Shown in pieces: positions 24,104 through 32,208 of a stretch of 34,451 bases of DNA. The notes under the pieces are model-generated. The model worked only from the letters and a program-made list of their open reading frames with translations. It did not search any database and was not told the origin of the DNA. Made by a program: the position numbers and the translations under genes. How positions within the stretch are numbered: the first letter of the stretch is position 1; every line of letters starts with the position of its first letter. Location: positions 1 to 34,451 of the forward strand of contig JANPCR010000197.1 of NCBI GenBank assembly GCA_031431035.1, written 5' to 3'. The DNA is from JANYCG01 sp031431035 (GTDB lineage Bacteria; Pseudomonadota; Gammaproteobacteria; Burkholderiales; Burkholderiaceae_C).

Positions 24104-25328
24104 GGCCTTGGCCGCGCAAGCACGCGCTTTGGCAGGTGGGGCGATGGGTGGGGTTGGGGCTGGCAAGCCGGGTGGGCTTGACCTGACTGGCGCTGAAGCC
24201 GAAGTCTCGCGCCAAATGCAAATCTGCAATGCCTGTCGCTATTGCGAGGGCTACTGCGCCGTTTTTCCCGCCATGACAAGGCGGCTCGAATTCAACCAGG
24301 CCGACATTCACTACCTGGCCAATTTATGCCACAACTGCGGCGCTTGTCTGCATGCCTGCCAGTACGCGCCGCCGCAAGAATTTGCCGTCAATGTGCCCCA
24401 GGCCATGGCCCAGGTGCGTGGCCAGACTTATGCAGACTACGCTTGGCCAACAGCTCTGGGCGCACTTTACAAACGCAACGGCCTGACAGTCGCGTTGGCC
24501 TTGGCGGGCGGTTTGGCATTATTTTTGGTGATGGCGTTTGCACTCAACAATTCAAGCGCTGGTAATTCATGGGGTGGCCTGCTGCACGCACCCATGTCGG
24601 GCAATTTTTACGGCATTTTTCCGCACAACCTGTTGGTGGGCATGTTTTTGCCGATATTTGCCTTTGCAGTGCTGGCGCTTAGCCTTGGCGTCTGGCGATT
24701 TTGGCGCGATGTAACCCCAGCAGGCAAGGCCAGCGAGGTGAATCCCGTCTTGGCAGCGGCACTGGGCCAAGCCACAGGCCAAGCGCTGGCGCTGACCTAT
24801 TTAGGCGGCGGCCACGGCACTGGCTGCAACAATGAAGACGACGCCTTCACGCTGTGGCGCAAACGCTTTCATCACCTCACTTTTTATGGATTCATGCTGT
24901 GCTTTGCCGCCACCAGTGTGGCCACGCTGTACCACTACGCCTTCGCCTGGCCTGCGCCTTATGCGCTGACCAGCTTTCCGGTGCTGCTGGGCACCGTCGG
25001 TGGCTTGGGCTTGCTGATTGGCCCTGTCGGCCTGTTTTGGCTGAATTTGCGCCGCCACCCCATGCACGGCGATGTAGCGCAAAAACCGATGGATCTGGCC
25101 TTCATTGCCCTGTTGTTCTTCACCAGCCTGACGGGGCTAGCGCTGCTAATTTGGCGCGACTCCGGTGCCATGGGCTTGCTACTTGCGATTCATCTGGGCG
25201 TGGTGATGGCCTTGTTTGCCACGCTGCCGTATGGCAAATTCGCTCACGGTGTTTACCGAAGCGCAGCGCTTTTGAAAAATGCCATTGAACAGCGCCAGCC
25301 GAACCGGTTGAAGATGGGGTCAGAGTAG
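24090..25328 (+). CDS. tcuB: Tricarballylate utilization Fe-S/heme membrane protein TcuB
   Basis: TcuB reoxidises TcuA and passes electrons to the membrane quinone pool. The N-terminal cytoplasmic part carries two ferredoxin-type clusters: Cys46, 49, 52, 56 (CNACRYCEGYC) and Cys80, 83, 86, 90 (CHNCGACLHAC). Then follow about six membrane helices with histidines suited to heme binding, in HHLTFYGFMLCF and FAHGVYRSAALL. Length 412 fits, and a poly-Gly/Ala stretch sits near residues 16-28. The start at ATG 24090 has CAGGAG upstream and overlaps tcuA by 14 bp, so both are translated from one mRNA. Confidence 0.9.
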   Translation: MQQIEALAAQARALAGGAMGGVGAGKPGGLDLTGAEAEVSRQMQICNACRYCEGYCAVFPAMTRRLEFNQADIHYLANLCHNCGACLHACQYAPPQEFAVNVPQAMAQVRGQTYADYAWPTALGALYKRNGLTVALALAGGLALFLVMAFALNNSSAGNSWGGLLHAPMSGNFYGIFPHNLLVGMFLPIFAFAVLALSLGVWRFWRDVTPAGKASEVNPVLAAALGQATGQALALTYLGGGHGTGCNNEDDAFTLWRKRFHHLTFYGFMLCFAATSVATLYHYAFAWPAPYALTSFPVLLGTVGGLGLLIGPVGLFWLNLRRHPMHGDVAQKPMDLAFIALLFFTSLTGLALLIWRDSGAMGLLLAIHLGVVMALFATLPYGKFAHGVYRSAALLKNAIEQRQPNRLKMGSE

Positions 25329-25373
25329 GCTCAGGCCGAACGCTGAGGTAGGCGGGACAATTGGGCAGCAAAT

Positions 25374-25491
25374 ATTGCTATTATATAAATAGCAATTTAT
25401 GTATATTTTTCGAGAGCTAGAGGCCATTTTTGTTCATAATTTGGACAAATTCAGCTGTTTCTAATAAAAAAGAACCTGTAGGTTCTTTTTT
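25374..25491 (-). repeat. Dispersed intergenic repeat, copy B
   Basis: Same module order as copy A but on the minus strand. A palindrome lies at 25466-25491, then an AT-rich spacer and the core GGCCTCTAGCTCTCG. A terminal hairpin follows with arms ATTGCTATT and AATAGCAAT around ATATA (25374-25396). The core (from ATGGCCTCTAGC to TATACATA) matches copy A at nearly every position, while the spacer between palindrome and core has diverged and its internal hairpin is lost. Confidence 0.75.
25466..25491. terminator. Palindromic terminator-like element, copy B
   Basis: AAAAAAGAACCT and its exact complement AGGTTCTTTTTT flank the dinucleotide GT. It differs from the copy at 10425-10450 at one position in the centre. 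It lies 137 bp after tcuB and 111 bp before the Bug receptor gene, so it probably separates these two units. Confidence 0.6.
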
Positions 25492-25602
25492 GCTAAAAAT
25501 CGCCCAAAATGTAGCCAATCAAGCGGGTTTGCGCCGATAGTCCACCGGCTGTTCTGCGGCTAAGCTGTCCGAAATCAACCCTCTAGCATTGCAAGGTCAA
25601 TC

Positions 25603-26598
25603 ATGAATCCAAAGTCAAACATCTCACGGCGCACCGTCTTGCAAGCCACTGGCCTCATCACCGCTACGGTCGCAGCGCCCAGCGTGATGTCACAAGCCAA
25701 CTGGCCCAGCAAACCGATCCGCTTTGTGGTGCCGTTTGCACCCGGTGGCACGTCTGAAATCGTCGCCAGGTCGGTGGCGGTTGAGCTGACCAAACAGCTC
25801 GGCCAAAGCGTTTTTGTTGAAAACAAACCCGGTGGCGCGGGCGTTATCGCCATGCAAGAGGTAGCCAAAGCCGCGCCCGACGGCCACACCTTGATTTTGA
25901 CCCACGTCGGCACCCTGGCCGTCAATCCTTACATGCTGAGCAACCAGCCGTATGACGTCAACAAAGACTTCATGCCCGTCACGTTGTTGGCCAAAGTGCC
26001 CAACGTGTTCGTCATTCACCCAGACGTGCCCGCCAAGAACTTTCAGGAATTCGTGGCCTACGTCAAAAAGAACCCGGGCCGCCTGAACTACGGATCAGCC
26101 GGCAACGCCAGCGCGGGCCACTTGGCGATGGAATATTTGAAGCTTGTCACTGGCATGTTCATGACCCACATTCCCTACAGGGGCACTGGCCCGCAGTTAA
26201 CCGACTTGCTGGCAGGGCGCTTGCAAGCGTCCAGCGCGGGCATGCCCGCCTTGGGTGCCCACATCCGCGCAGGCAAGTTGCGCGCCATCGCAGTAGGCAC
26301 ACAAGCCCGCATCGCCGCCTTGCCTGATGTGCCCACCGTGGTTGAAATGGGTTTCAAAAATTTCGAAACCTCGCAGTGGTACGGCATGCACGTGCCCGCT
26401 GGCACCCCGCCAGACATCGTCAAACGCCTGCAAGAAGAGTCGTTAAAAGCCCTGAAATCATCCGCCGTGACCGAGCGCTTCGCCACTGACAACGCCGTGA
26501 GCGGCGGCGGCCCGTCTGCCGACTACGCCAAGTTCATCGCGGGTGAGCAAGCCATTTGGAGCGACATTGTGAAGCGGGCGAGTATCAAGGCGGATTGA
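25603..26598 (+). CDS. Bug-type periplasmic substrate-binding protein (TctC family)
   Basis: This is a tripartite-tricarboxylate-type extracytoplasmic receptor, a family hugely expanded in Burkholderiales. The 331-residue protein has an N-terminal export signal with a twin-arginine pattern (SRRTVLQATGLITATVAAPS) and a mature domain beginning WPSKPIRFVVPFAPGGTSEIVAR. Family landmarks are NKPGGAGVIAMQ, NYGSAGNASAGHLAMEYL and VPYRG-like IPYRGTGPQLTDLLAG. No TctA/TctB membrane genes lie nearby, as is usual for orphan Bug proteins. Its position after tcuAB and near acyl-CoA genes suggests a carboxylate ligand such as a di- or tricarboxylate. AAGG sits 7 nt before the ATG. Confidence 0.9.
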   Translation: MNPKSNISRRTVLQATGLITATVAAPSVMSQANWPSKPIRFVVPFAPGGTSEIVARSVAVELTKQLGQSVFVENKPGGAGVIAMQEVAKAAPDGHTLILTHVGTLAVNPYMLSNQPYDVNKDFMPVTLLAKVPNVFVIHPDVPAKNFQEFVAYVKKNPGRLNYGSAGNASAGHLAMEYLKLVTGMFMTHIPYRGTGPQLTDLLAGRLQASSAGMPALGAHIRAGKLRAIAVGTQARIAALPDVPTVVEMGFKNFETSQWYGMHVPAGTPPDIVKRLQEESLKALKSSAVTERFATDNAVSGGGPSADYAKFIAGEQAIWSDIVKRASIKAD

Positions 26599-26634
26599 GG
26601 GTTGCTCATTCACAGCGCAAGGAAAGCGATTCCG

Positions 26635-26976
26635 TCAAATTGCTGACGCGAACATCGTTTGCAACACGGTCAAAGTGCGTTTCAATGTGTTGCTGTGGAT
26701 GGAACCCTCGCGGCGTACCAATCGCACTTTGTCTAGCGTGCGAATCTGATCCAGCAAGATCAGTCCGGTTTTCCCTTTGAACGTTATTGGCACTCGAAAC
26801 CCCGCTGGGCGCGAGCCGGTCGTCATGGGCGCGACGATCACGGTGCGTAAATGGTTGTTCATTTCGGACGGCGAGATCAGCACGCAGGGACGAGTTTTTC
26901 GAATTTCGCTGCCAACCGTCGGATCCAGCTCGGCCAACCAAACCTCGCCAGTCGCTAGCTCGGCGGGAATTACCAC
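26635..26976 (-). CDS. mazF: MazF/PemK-family endoribonuclease toxin
   Basis: This sequence-specific mRNA or tRNA interferase of 113 residues has the CcdB/PemK fold. Its N-terminal GEVWLAELDPTVGSEIRKTRPCVLIS contains the conserved Arg and the catalytic-type RPCVLISP strand. Then follow TVIVAPMTTGSRP and GLILLDQIRTLDKVRLV, both signatures of PemK/MazF toxins. Translation starts at GTG 26976, overlapping the antitoxin stop by 7 bp. It appears full-length. It converges with the Bug receptor gene 36 bp away. Confidence 0.92.
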   Translation of the reverse strand: MVIPAELATGEVWLAELDPTVGSEIRKTRPCVLISPSEMNNHLRTVIVAPMTTGSRPAGFRVPITFKGKTGLILLDQIRTLDKVRLVRREGSIHSNTLKRTLTVLQTMFASAI

Positions 26977-27218
26977 TTCAGATCTTTGTCATCGGCATTA
27001 GCAAACTCAGGCCACGCCAGCCCATCGTCCCCAGCTTGCGCAATGCGCTGGCTGTCGGCCGCCCACCCCTCACGCGGATTGCGCTTCAACGGTCGGATTT
27101 CAATCACCCCGTTTTTGACTTGCAGGTCAGCCGCGTCCAGCAAGCCGGTTTGTTCGAGAATTGGTTTGGGGATGAGCACGCCTTTAGAATTGCCCATGGT
27201 GCGAATAGCGACTTGCAT
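26970..27218 (-). CDS. mazE: MazE/AbrB-family antitoxin
   Basis: This is the antitoxin partner of the adjacent mazF. The 82-residue protein opens with a swapped-hairpin AbrB DNA-binding domain (MQVAIRTMGNSKGVLIPKPI, LLDAADLQVKNGVIEIRPL). It then has an acidic, probably disordered C-terminal half rich in Trp, Asp and Glu that would block MazF. GGAAAATTCACC precedes the ATG. The module is intact and lies between two catabolic operons that run toward each other, a typical neutral site for acquired toxin-antitoxin genes. Confidence 0.92.
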   Translation of the reverse strand: MQVAIRTMGNSKGVLIPKPILEQTGLLDAADLQVKNGVIEIRPLKRNPREGWAADSQRIAQAGDDGLAWPEFANADDKDLKW

Positions 27219-27419
27219 TGGTGAATTTTCCAGATGATAAGCACAATGTTAGCACGGAGAGATATTTCTGCCAATCCGACCTGTAGGCTAAATGTCAACA
27301 TGCCAACCGCCCAATGGACAGCTGACCTCTACTTGCAGTGACGCGTTGACAGAAATGAGGCGGACGTCTTTGAATTCGATATTTGAGCGGTAGAGATTTT
27401 CGGGAAGCAGCGATTTCAA

Positions 27420-27719
27420 ATGCAATCGAAGAAGGGTAAGAACTATGTTTCAAGCAAAAGGACTGGGGTACAAAAACACTCCAAGTACGTAATTTATGGT
27501 GGTCCAGATCAGGTTTTACGAATGAGTTCTGTAGAGCCCTATCAAGTTGGTGATTGCATTGAATTAACTGGTCCAAGCGACGTTTTTCGAGCTGGGACTG
27601 TGGAGGTTGGATTGGTTACGGTGGCGTTTTCGACGGGATGTCTGATCGCTCCACCAGACCCTCCGGTTCAAGAGTTGCCAAGCGGCGAGGTACCCAAAAA
27701 GACTGGTCGACCTAACTAG
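27420..27719 (+). CDS. Small hypothetical protein
   Basis: A 99-residue frame with no recognised family. The middle, VGDCIELTGPSDVFRAGTVE, reads like beta strands, and the end is Pro-rich (APPDPPVQELPSGEVPKK). The start is uncertain: GGGAAG lies 13 nt before ATG 27420, and the first 20 residues are strongly basic. The DNA of 27219-27767 is more AT-rich than its surroundings, and apart from this frame nothing is seen in that stretch. It could be a real accessory gene or a chance frame. Confidence 0.35.
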   Translation: MQSKKGKNYVSSKRTGVQKHSKYVIYGGPDQVLRMSSVEPYQVGDCIELTGPSDVFRAGTVEVGLVTVAFSTGCLIAPPDPPVQELPSGEVPKKTGRPN

Positions 27720-27767
27720 CCTTTGGTCTTCGAAAAGTCAAATTGGATCGTTGGGACGCTAATCCAT

Positions 27768-29117
27768 TTAACCCCTCAACGCCCCCAACACCCGATCCAC
27801 CATCACCCCCGCCTGCCCCAAGTTATTCACCGGGTCGCAAAAGCTTTCTAGCTGCGCGCGGGTCACGTGTTTGTTGATCTCAGGGTGTTCTGCCAGCAAG
27901 TCAATCAACGGCCGTTTATGCTTCAGCGCATCGCGGCAAATGTCGTACACCAGGTCGTGCGCATATTCGCGGCCTAGGTAGGGCCCCAGCCCCATCATCA
28001 CGGCCTCAGACATCACCAAGCCGTGAGTCATGTCGATGTTTTTACGCATCTGCGCGGCGTCTACTTCCAGGCCTTGCAGGATGAATTTGGTTTGTTTCAG
28101 CGCGCCGGACATCAAACAAAAAATCTCGGGCAGGGCGATCCATTCGATCTCCCAGGGGCCTGTGCTGCGCTCGTGGTCGGCCACCATGGCGTCCATCAGG
28201 CTGGCGGCGAGCTGGCGCACCACGGAGATGTTGGCGTGGATGTACAGGCAAGAGATTGGATTGCGCTTTTGCGGCATGGTGCTCGATGAACCACGGCCCG
28301 GTGCGAAGGGTTCAAACACTTCGGCCACTTCGGTTTGCATCATCAGCTTCACGTCCATGGCGATTTTGCCGAGCGATCCGCCCACAATGCCAAGGAATGC
28401 GCCGACCTCGGCAAAGTTGTCGCGCACGGTGTGCCAGCTAATGAGCGGCTGGCCCAGGCCCAGCTCTGCCATCAAGGCGGCTTGGGTTTCCATAGCGCCT
28501 TTTTCCAGTGACGAAAGCGTGCCCGATGCGCCGCCAAATTCGCCCACCAACACGCGGGGTTTCAATTGCGTCAGGCGCTCGCGGTGCCGCTCTATGCCCG
28601 CCAAAATGCTAGCCATCTTGTAGCCATAGGTGATGGGCGTGGCCTGCTGCAAATTGCTGCGGCCAATGACGGGCGTGTCGCGGTGCTCTTTGGCCAGCTT
28701 CGCCAAGGCGGCGGAGATGTCTTTCAAGTCCGCTTCAACCAGCGCCAGCCCTTCGCGAATTTGCAAGACGGCCGCGGTGTCGGTGATGTCTTGCGTGGTG
28801 GCGCCCCAGTGGCAATATTCACCCAAGCCGTCTTTGCAATGGGCGTTGATGTGGTTCACCACCGCGATGATGGGGTAACCAATGGCTTCCGTTTTGGCTT
28901 TCAACTTGGGCCAGTCCACCGTGCTGAGTTCGCAGTTTTTGACAATTTCGTCCGCTGCAGCTTGGGGGATGATGCCCAATTTGCCCTGCACTTTGGCCAG
29001 TGCGCGTTCAATGTCCAAGTATTTGGCGATGCGATTTTCGTCAGACCAAACCTGGCGCATTGTGGCGTCTGAAAACATGTCGCCGAAAATTTTGGAGTCG
29101 ATGATGGTGGCTGCCAT
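27768..29117 (-). CDS. Fumarase/aspartase-superfamily lyase (PcaB/adenylosuccinate-lyase-like)
   Basis: This 449-residue enzyme of the superfamily includes adenylosuccinate lyase and 3-carboxy-cis,cis-muconate cycloisomerase. The superfamily signature GSSSTMPQKRNP lies at residues 276-287; HWGATTQDITDTA near 103 and GRSNLQQATPITYGYK near 152 provide the general acid/base His and substrate contacts. It is the last gene of a minus-strand operon with a CitE-like lyase, a CoA-transferase and a MaoC-like hydratase, so a catabolic elimination is likelier than purine synthesis, even though pur genes lie elsewhere in the window. I start at ATG 29117 (MAATIIDSK); a TTG adds eight residues. The true substrate is unknown. 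The gene starts 141 bp after the CitE-like gene. Confidence 0.85.
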   Translation of the reverse strand: MAATIIDSKIFGDMFSDATMRQVWSDENRIAKYLDIERALAKVQGKLGIIPQAAADEIVKNCELSTVDWPKLKAKTEAIGYPIIAVVNHINAHCKDGLGEYCHWGATTQDITDTAAVLQIREGLALVEADLKDISAALAKLAKEHRDTPVIGRSNLQQATPITYGYKMASILAGIERHRERLTQLKPRVLVGEFGGASGTLSSLEKGAMETQAALMAELGLGQPLISWHTVRDNFAEVGAFLGIVGGSLGKIAMDVKLMMQTEVAEVFEPFAPGRGSSSTMPQKRNPISCLYIHANISVVRQLAASLMDAMVADHERSTGPWEIEWIALPEIFCLMSGALKQTKFILQGLEVDAAQMRKNIDMTHGLVMSEAVMMGLGPYLGREYAHDLVYDICRDALKHKRPLIDLLAEHPEINKHVTRAQLESFCDPVNNLGQAGVMVDRVLGALRG

Positions 29118-29258
29118 GGGTTTGCTTTCAAGAAAAATCAATTTGAGTTTTGACGGGAGTGAATCAGTAGCGGAGCCGCTCAGCTAATTTGCGCTGTGTT
29201 TTTCAGGACGGGCTGGCCAAACTGGACGAATCAGGAGAGATGGGCGACAGGGCTCCGT

Positions 29259-30095
29259 CTAAACCGAACGCGCCGCCAGCGCCGCAATGCGTTCAGCCTT
29301 CAGCACCACGGGCCGATCCACCATCTTGCCATCCACCTGCAATGCGCCTCCGGCAGAAGCCTGCCATGCCGCCAGCACGCGCTGTGCCCAGGCCAACTCG
29401 GTGGCGCTGGGCATCATCGCCCTGAAAACGGGTGAAACTTGGGATGGGTGAATGCACATCTTGGCACCAAACCCCAGTGCGCGGGCTTGCAAGGTGTCGG
29501 CGGTCACCTGGGGTTCGGTCAGGTCGGGCGTGACGCCTGCAACGGGCGAGGGCAAGCCAGCGGCACGGGACGCGACGGCGATTTGCGCTGCGGCAAAGTC
29601 CAGCGCTGGGCTGTTGGCCGGCAAGTCCAGGTCGGCCATGTAGTCGATGGAGCCAAACGCCAAGCGGGCCAAGCCAGCGCTTGCCGCAATGTCGTTCAGC
29701 GCGACCATGCCGCGTGCGGTTTCGATCAACGCCAGAACACCAGTGCCTTGGGGCATGTCGCCAAGAACTTGCGCAATGTGCTGCGGTGCCTCGCATTTGG
29801 GGAGCATGACGCATGGCACTTGCAAGTTGCGTATCAATGTCAGGTCATCCAAAAACCAGGGCGTGGCGGCGTCGTTGATTCGAACCAAAACTTTGCCCGT
29901 GTCAACCCCGGCATGCGCCCACCACTGCTGAATCGCAGACCGCGCAGCAGATTTGTCAGCGGGCGACACGGCGTCTTCCAGGTCTATGATGACGCGATCA
30001 GCCCCTGACGCAAGCGCTTTGGCAAAACGCTCGGGCCGACTGCCGGGCACAAAAAGGTAGGTGACCGGCGCTTGGATGGTGGAGTCAGTTTGCAT
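29259..30095 (-). CDS. HpcH/HpaI-CitE family lyase (acyl-CoA lyase-like)
   Basis: This 278-residue TIM-barrel enzyme is related to the citrate lyase beta subunit and to malyl-/citramalyl-CoA lyases, which split a hydroxyacyl-CoA into acetyl-CoA and a keto acid using Mg. It has YLFVPGSRPERFAKAL, then DRVIIDLEDAVSPADK. Arg72 (VLVRIND) binds the carboxylate, Glu125 (ALIETARGM) and Asp151 (AFGSIDYMADL) bind Mg, and KMCIHPSQV stands near the end. It lies 26 bp after the CaiB-type gene, which points to a citramalyl-CoA lyase-like role. ATG 30095 is preferred; a longer frame upstream overlaps the CaiB gene and is not conserved. Confidence 0.85.
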   Translation of the reverse strand: MQTDSTIQAPVTYLFVPGSRPERFAKALASGADRVIIDLEDAVSPADKSAARSAIQQWWAHAGVDTGKVLVRINDAATPWFLDDLTLIRNLQVPCVMLPKCEAPQHIAQVLGDMPQGTGVLALIETARGMVALNDIAASAGLARLAFGSIDYMADLDLPANSPALDFAAAQIAVASRAAGLPSPVAGVTPDLTEPQVTADTLQARALGFGAKMCIHPSQVSPVFRAMMPSATELAWAQRVLAAWQASAGGALQVDGKMVDRPVVLKAERIAALAARSV

Positions 30096-30121
30096 ATTGG
30101 TTTGCAAGGTGATGGAAGCAG

Positions 30122-31303
30122 CTAAATTGCACCCTGTTCGCGCAGCTTGGTGATTTGTTCTGGGGCGTAACCGAGCCCTTGCAGAATCGCATCGGTGTGT
30201 TCGCCCAAAGCAGGCACGGCGTCCATGCGCGGTGCGCCATGCTGCCATGAGCCGGGCGGTAACAAAGCGGGAATTGGCCCAGCCGGGGTTTGCACCTCGC
30301 GCCAGCGGTCGCGGGCCTGCAGTTGCGGGTGCGCCCAGACCTCTTGCATGGTGTTGACTTGGGCGTTGGCAATGCCCGCATTTTCCAGCCGCTCGGCCAA
30401 TTGCAAGGCGGTCAAACTGGCGAAGGCTTGGGTGATGAGGCCCGCGAGCAACTCGCGTTGGCCACTGCGCTTGGCGTTGGTTGAAAAACGGTCGTCAGTG
30501 GCCAAGTCGGGTTGCAGCAAAACCTTGTCGCAAAAAATCTTCCACTCGCGCTCGTTTTGCAAACCCAGCATGACGGTTTTGCCATCGCCCGCAGGAAAGG
30601 GGCCATAGGGGTAAATGGTGGCGTGGCTGGCACCGCTGCGGGGCGGCGGGGAGGCGCCTTCAAACGCGTAGTACAGCGGGTAGCTCATCCATTCGGTCAA
30701 AGATTCCAGCATCGACACGTCAATGCACTGGCCCTGCCCAGTTTGCTGGCGGTGCATCAGGGCCGCCAAAATATTGCTGTACGCGTACATGCCGGCGGCA
30801 ATGTCGGCAATCGAGTTGCCCGCTTTGGATGGTGTCTCTGGTGTGCCACTGACTGACACCAAGCCCGATTCGCTTTGAATCAGCAAGTCATAGGCTTTTT
30901 TGTCGCGGTAAGGGCCGTTGCTGCCATAGCCCGAAATGTCGCACACGATGATGCCGGGTTTGAGCGCACTCAATGCCTCATACGACAGCCCCAGGCGGGC
31001 GGCGGCACCCGGTGCCAGGTTTTGCACCACCACGTCGGCTTGTTCCAGAATCAGGCGCATCAAAATCTTTTGCGCTTCGGCGTGTTTCACGTCCAGTGTC
31101 AGGCTTTCTTTGGATCGGTTTGTCCAGACGAAGTGCGATGCCAAGCCGCGCACGCGCTCGTCATAGCCACGGGCAAAGTCGCCCACGCCAGGACGTTCGA
31201 TTTTGATCACGCGGGCACCCATGTCAGCCAATTGACGGGTGGCAAATGGCGCGGCAATGGCGTGCTCTAAAGTGACAACGGTGATGCCTTTGAGGGGTTG
31301 CAT
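30122..31303 (-). CDS. CaiB/BaiF-type (class III) CoA-transferase
   Basis: This 393-residue class III CoA-transferase moves CoA between carboxylic acids via an aspartyl-CoA intermediate. It shows LKGITVVTLEHAIAAPFATR, the NRSKESLTLDVK loop, CDISGYGSNGPY, and AYDLLIQSESGLVS with the candidate catalytic Asp139. The position next to a MaoC-like hydratase and a CitE-like lyase matches itaconate CoA-transferase of Pseudomonas or mesaconyl-CoA C1-C4 transferase of Chloroflexus, but sequence alone does not decide the acid. The hydratase gene lies 9 bp upstream, indicating tight co-transcription. The start is ATG 31303. Confidence 0.88.
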   Translation of the reverse strand: MQPLKGITVVTLEHAIAAPFATRQLADMGARVIKIERPGVGDFARGYDERVRGLASHFVWTNRSKESLTLDVKHAEAQKILMRLILEQADVVVQNLAPGAAARLGLSYEALSALKPGIIVCDISGYGSNGPYRDKKAYDLLIQSESGLVSVSGTPETPSKAGNSIADIAAGMYAYSNILAALMHRQQTGQGQCIDVSMLESLTEWMSYPLYYAFEGASPPPRSGASHATIYPYGPFPAGDGKTVMLGLQNEREWKIFCDKVLLQPDLATDDRFSTNAKRSGQRELLAGLITQAFASLTALQLAERLENAGIANAQVNTMQEVWAHPQLQARDRWREVQTPAGPIPALLPPGSWQHGAPRMDAVPALGEHTDAILQGLGYAPEQITKLREQGAI

Positions 31304-31312
31304 AACTTGTTC

Positions 31313-32173
31313 TTATTCCAGCGTGGCGGTGGCGTCCATGGTCAACCAGCCTTCGTGGTCGCGGCCCCACAGGTGAATGGTTTTGCCGTCGGTCGAGGGC
31401 TGGCCATGCACCGAAAACGGATGGATGTCCACCGTGGGTCGCACGGCCTTGAATTCAAACTTCACAACTTTGGCATCAGGCAAGTGGTGGCGCAGCAAAT
31501 CCATCAGCAAGGTGGCGATCAACGGGCCGTGCACCACCAGGCCCGCGTAGCCTTCAACCTCGGTCACGTACTTGCGGTCGTAATGGATGCGGTGGCCGTT
31601 GAAGGTGAGGGCCGAGTAGCGAAACAGCAGCACATCATCTGGCGCGATGGGACGGCTCCAGGCGGCTTGCGTGGGCGCGGCCACGGGCGGCGGGGCGACA
31701 TCAGCCGGGCTGGCCGCAGCGCGGTAAACAATGTTATGGTGTTCGGTCAGCGCCACGGCGGCGTTGCCATTTCGGCGAATTTCGTGGCGCACTTTGACAA
31801 AAATCAGGCTGCCTGTGCGGCCCGATTTTTCTTTGACCTCTGCAATGGTAGACGTGCGCTGCAAGGCATCGCCCACATGCAATGGCGCATGAAATTCAAA
31901 ATCGCTGCTGGCCCACATGCGCCGTGGCAGCTGCACCGGTGGCATGAACCCACCGCGCTTGGGGTGGCCGTCTGCGCCAATGTCAGATTGCTGCGCCAAG
32001 GGCAAAAAGTACAACCAGTGCCACAAGCAAGGCAGTGGCGTTCCGGCAGCGGGGCGTTGCGCACCTGGCCCGCGCGGCCAGTCCAACAAGGCGGCCAAGG
32101 CAGCGTAGGGCGTGGCGGTGGCCACATCGTCAACGGTTTCGCTCTTGCCCACCCAGTCTTGCAGATTTGTCAT
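31313..32173 (-). CDS. MaoC/FAS1-like acyl-CoA hydratase
   Basis: This 286-residue double hot-dog hydratase resembles mesaconyl-C4-CoA hydratase and itaconyl-CoA hydratase. The C-terminal hot-dog holds the hydratase-2-type motif ALTFNGHRIHYD (residues 188-199) and GLVVHGPLIATLL (from 211). The N-terminal half has WLYFLPLAQQSDIGADGHPK and an FxxP-like MPPVQLPRRMWASS. It is the first gene of the four-gene operon. GAAGGG lies 11 nt before ATG 32173. A 21-bp palindrome 36 bp upstream is a candidate operator. Known homologues add water to C5-dicarboxylic acyl-CoA; the substrate here is inferred from neighbours. Confidence 0.85.
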   Translation of the reverse strand: MTNLQDWVGKSETVDDVATATPYAALAALLDWPRGPGAQRPAAGTPLPCLWHWLYFLPLAQQSDIGADGHPKRGGFMPPVQLPRRMWASSDFEFHAPLHVGDALQRTSTIAEVKEKSGRTGSLIFVKVRHEIRRNGNAAVALTEHHNIVYRAAASPADVAPPPVAAPTQAAWSRPIAPDDVLLFRYSALTFNGHRIHYDRKYVTEVEGYAGLVVHGPLIATLLMDLLRHHLPDAKVVKFEFKAVRPTVDIHPFSVHGQPSTDGKTIHLWGRDHEGWLTMDATATLE

Positions 32174-32208
32174 CCCAAAAACCCTTCAAATTGTCAAAAT
32201 AGGCTACT

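Noticed and set aside
27768..29117. Calling the lyase purB because purC, purE and purK are in the window
   Set aside because: It lies 21 kb from these genes in an acyl-CoA operon, and its signature also fits PcaB-like and other lyases; context favours catabolism.
30096..30248. Extended N terminus of the CitE-like protein
   Set aside because: It overlaps the CaiB-type gene, has a composition unlike the family, and the conserved part begins just after ATG 30095.
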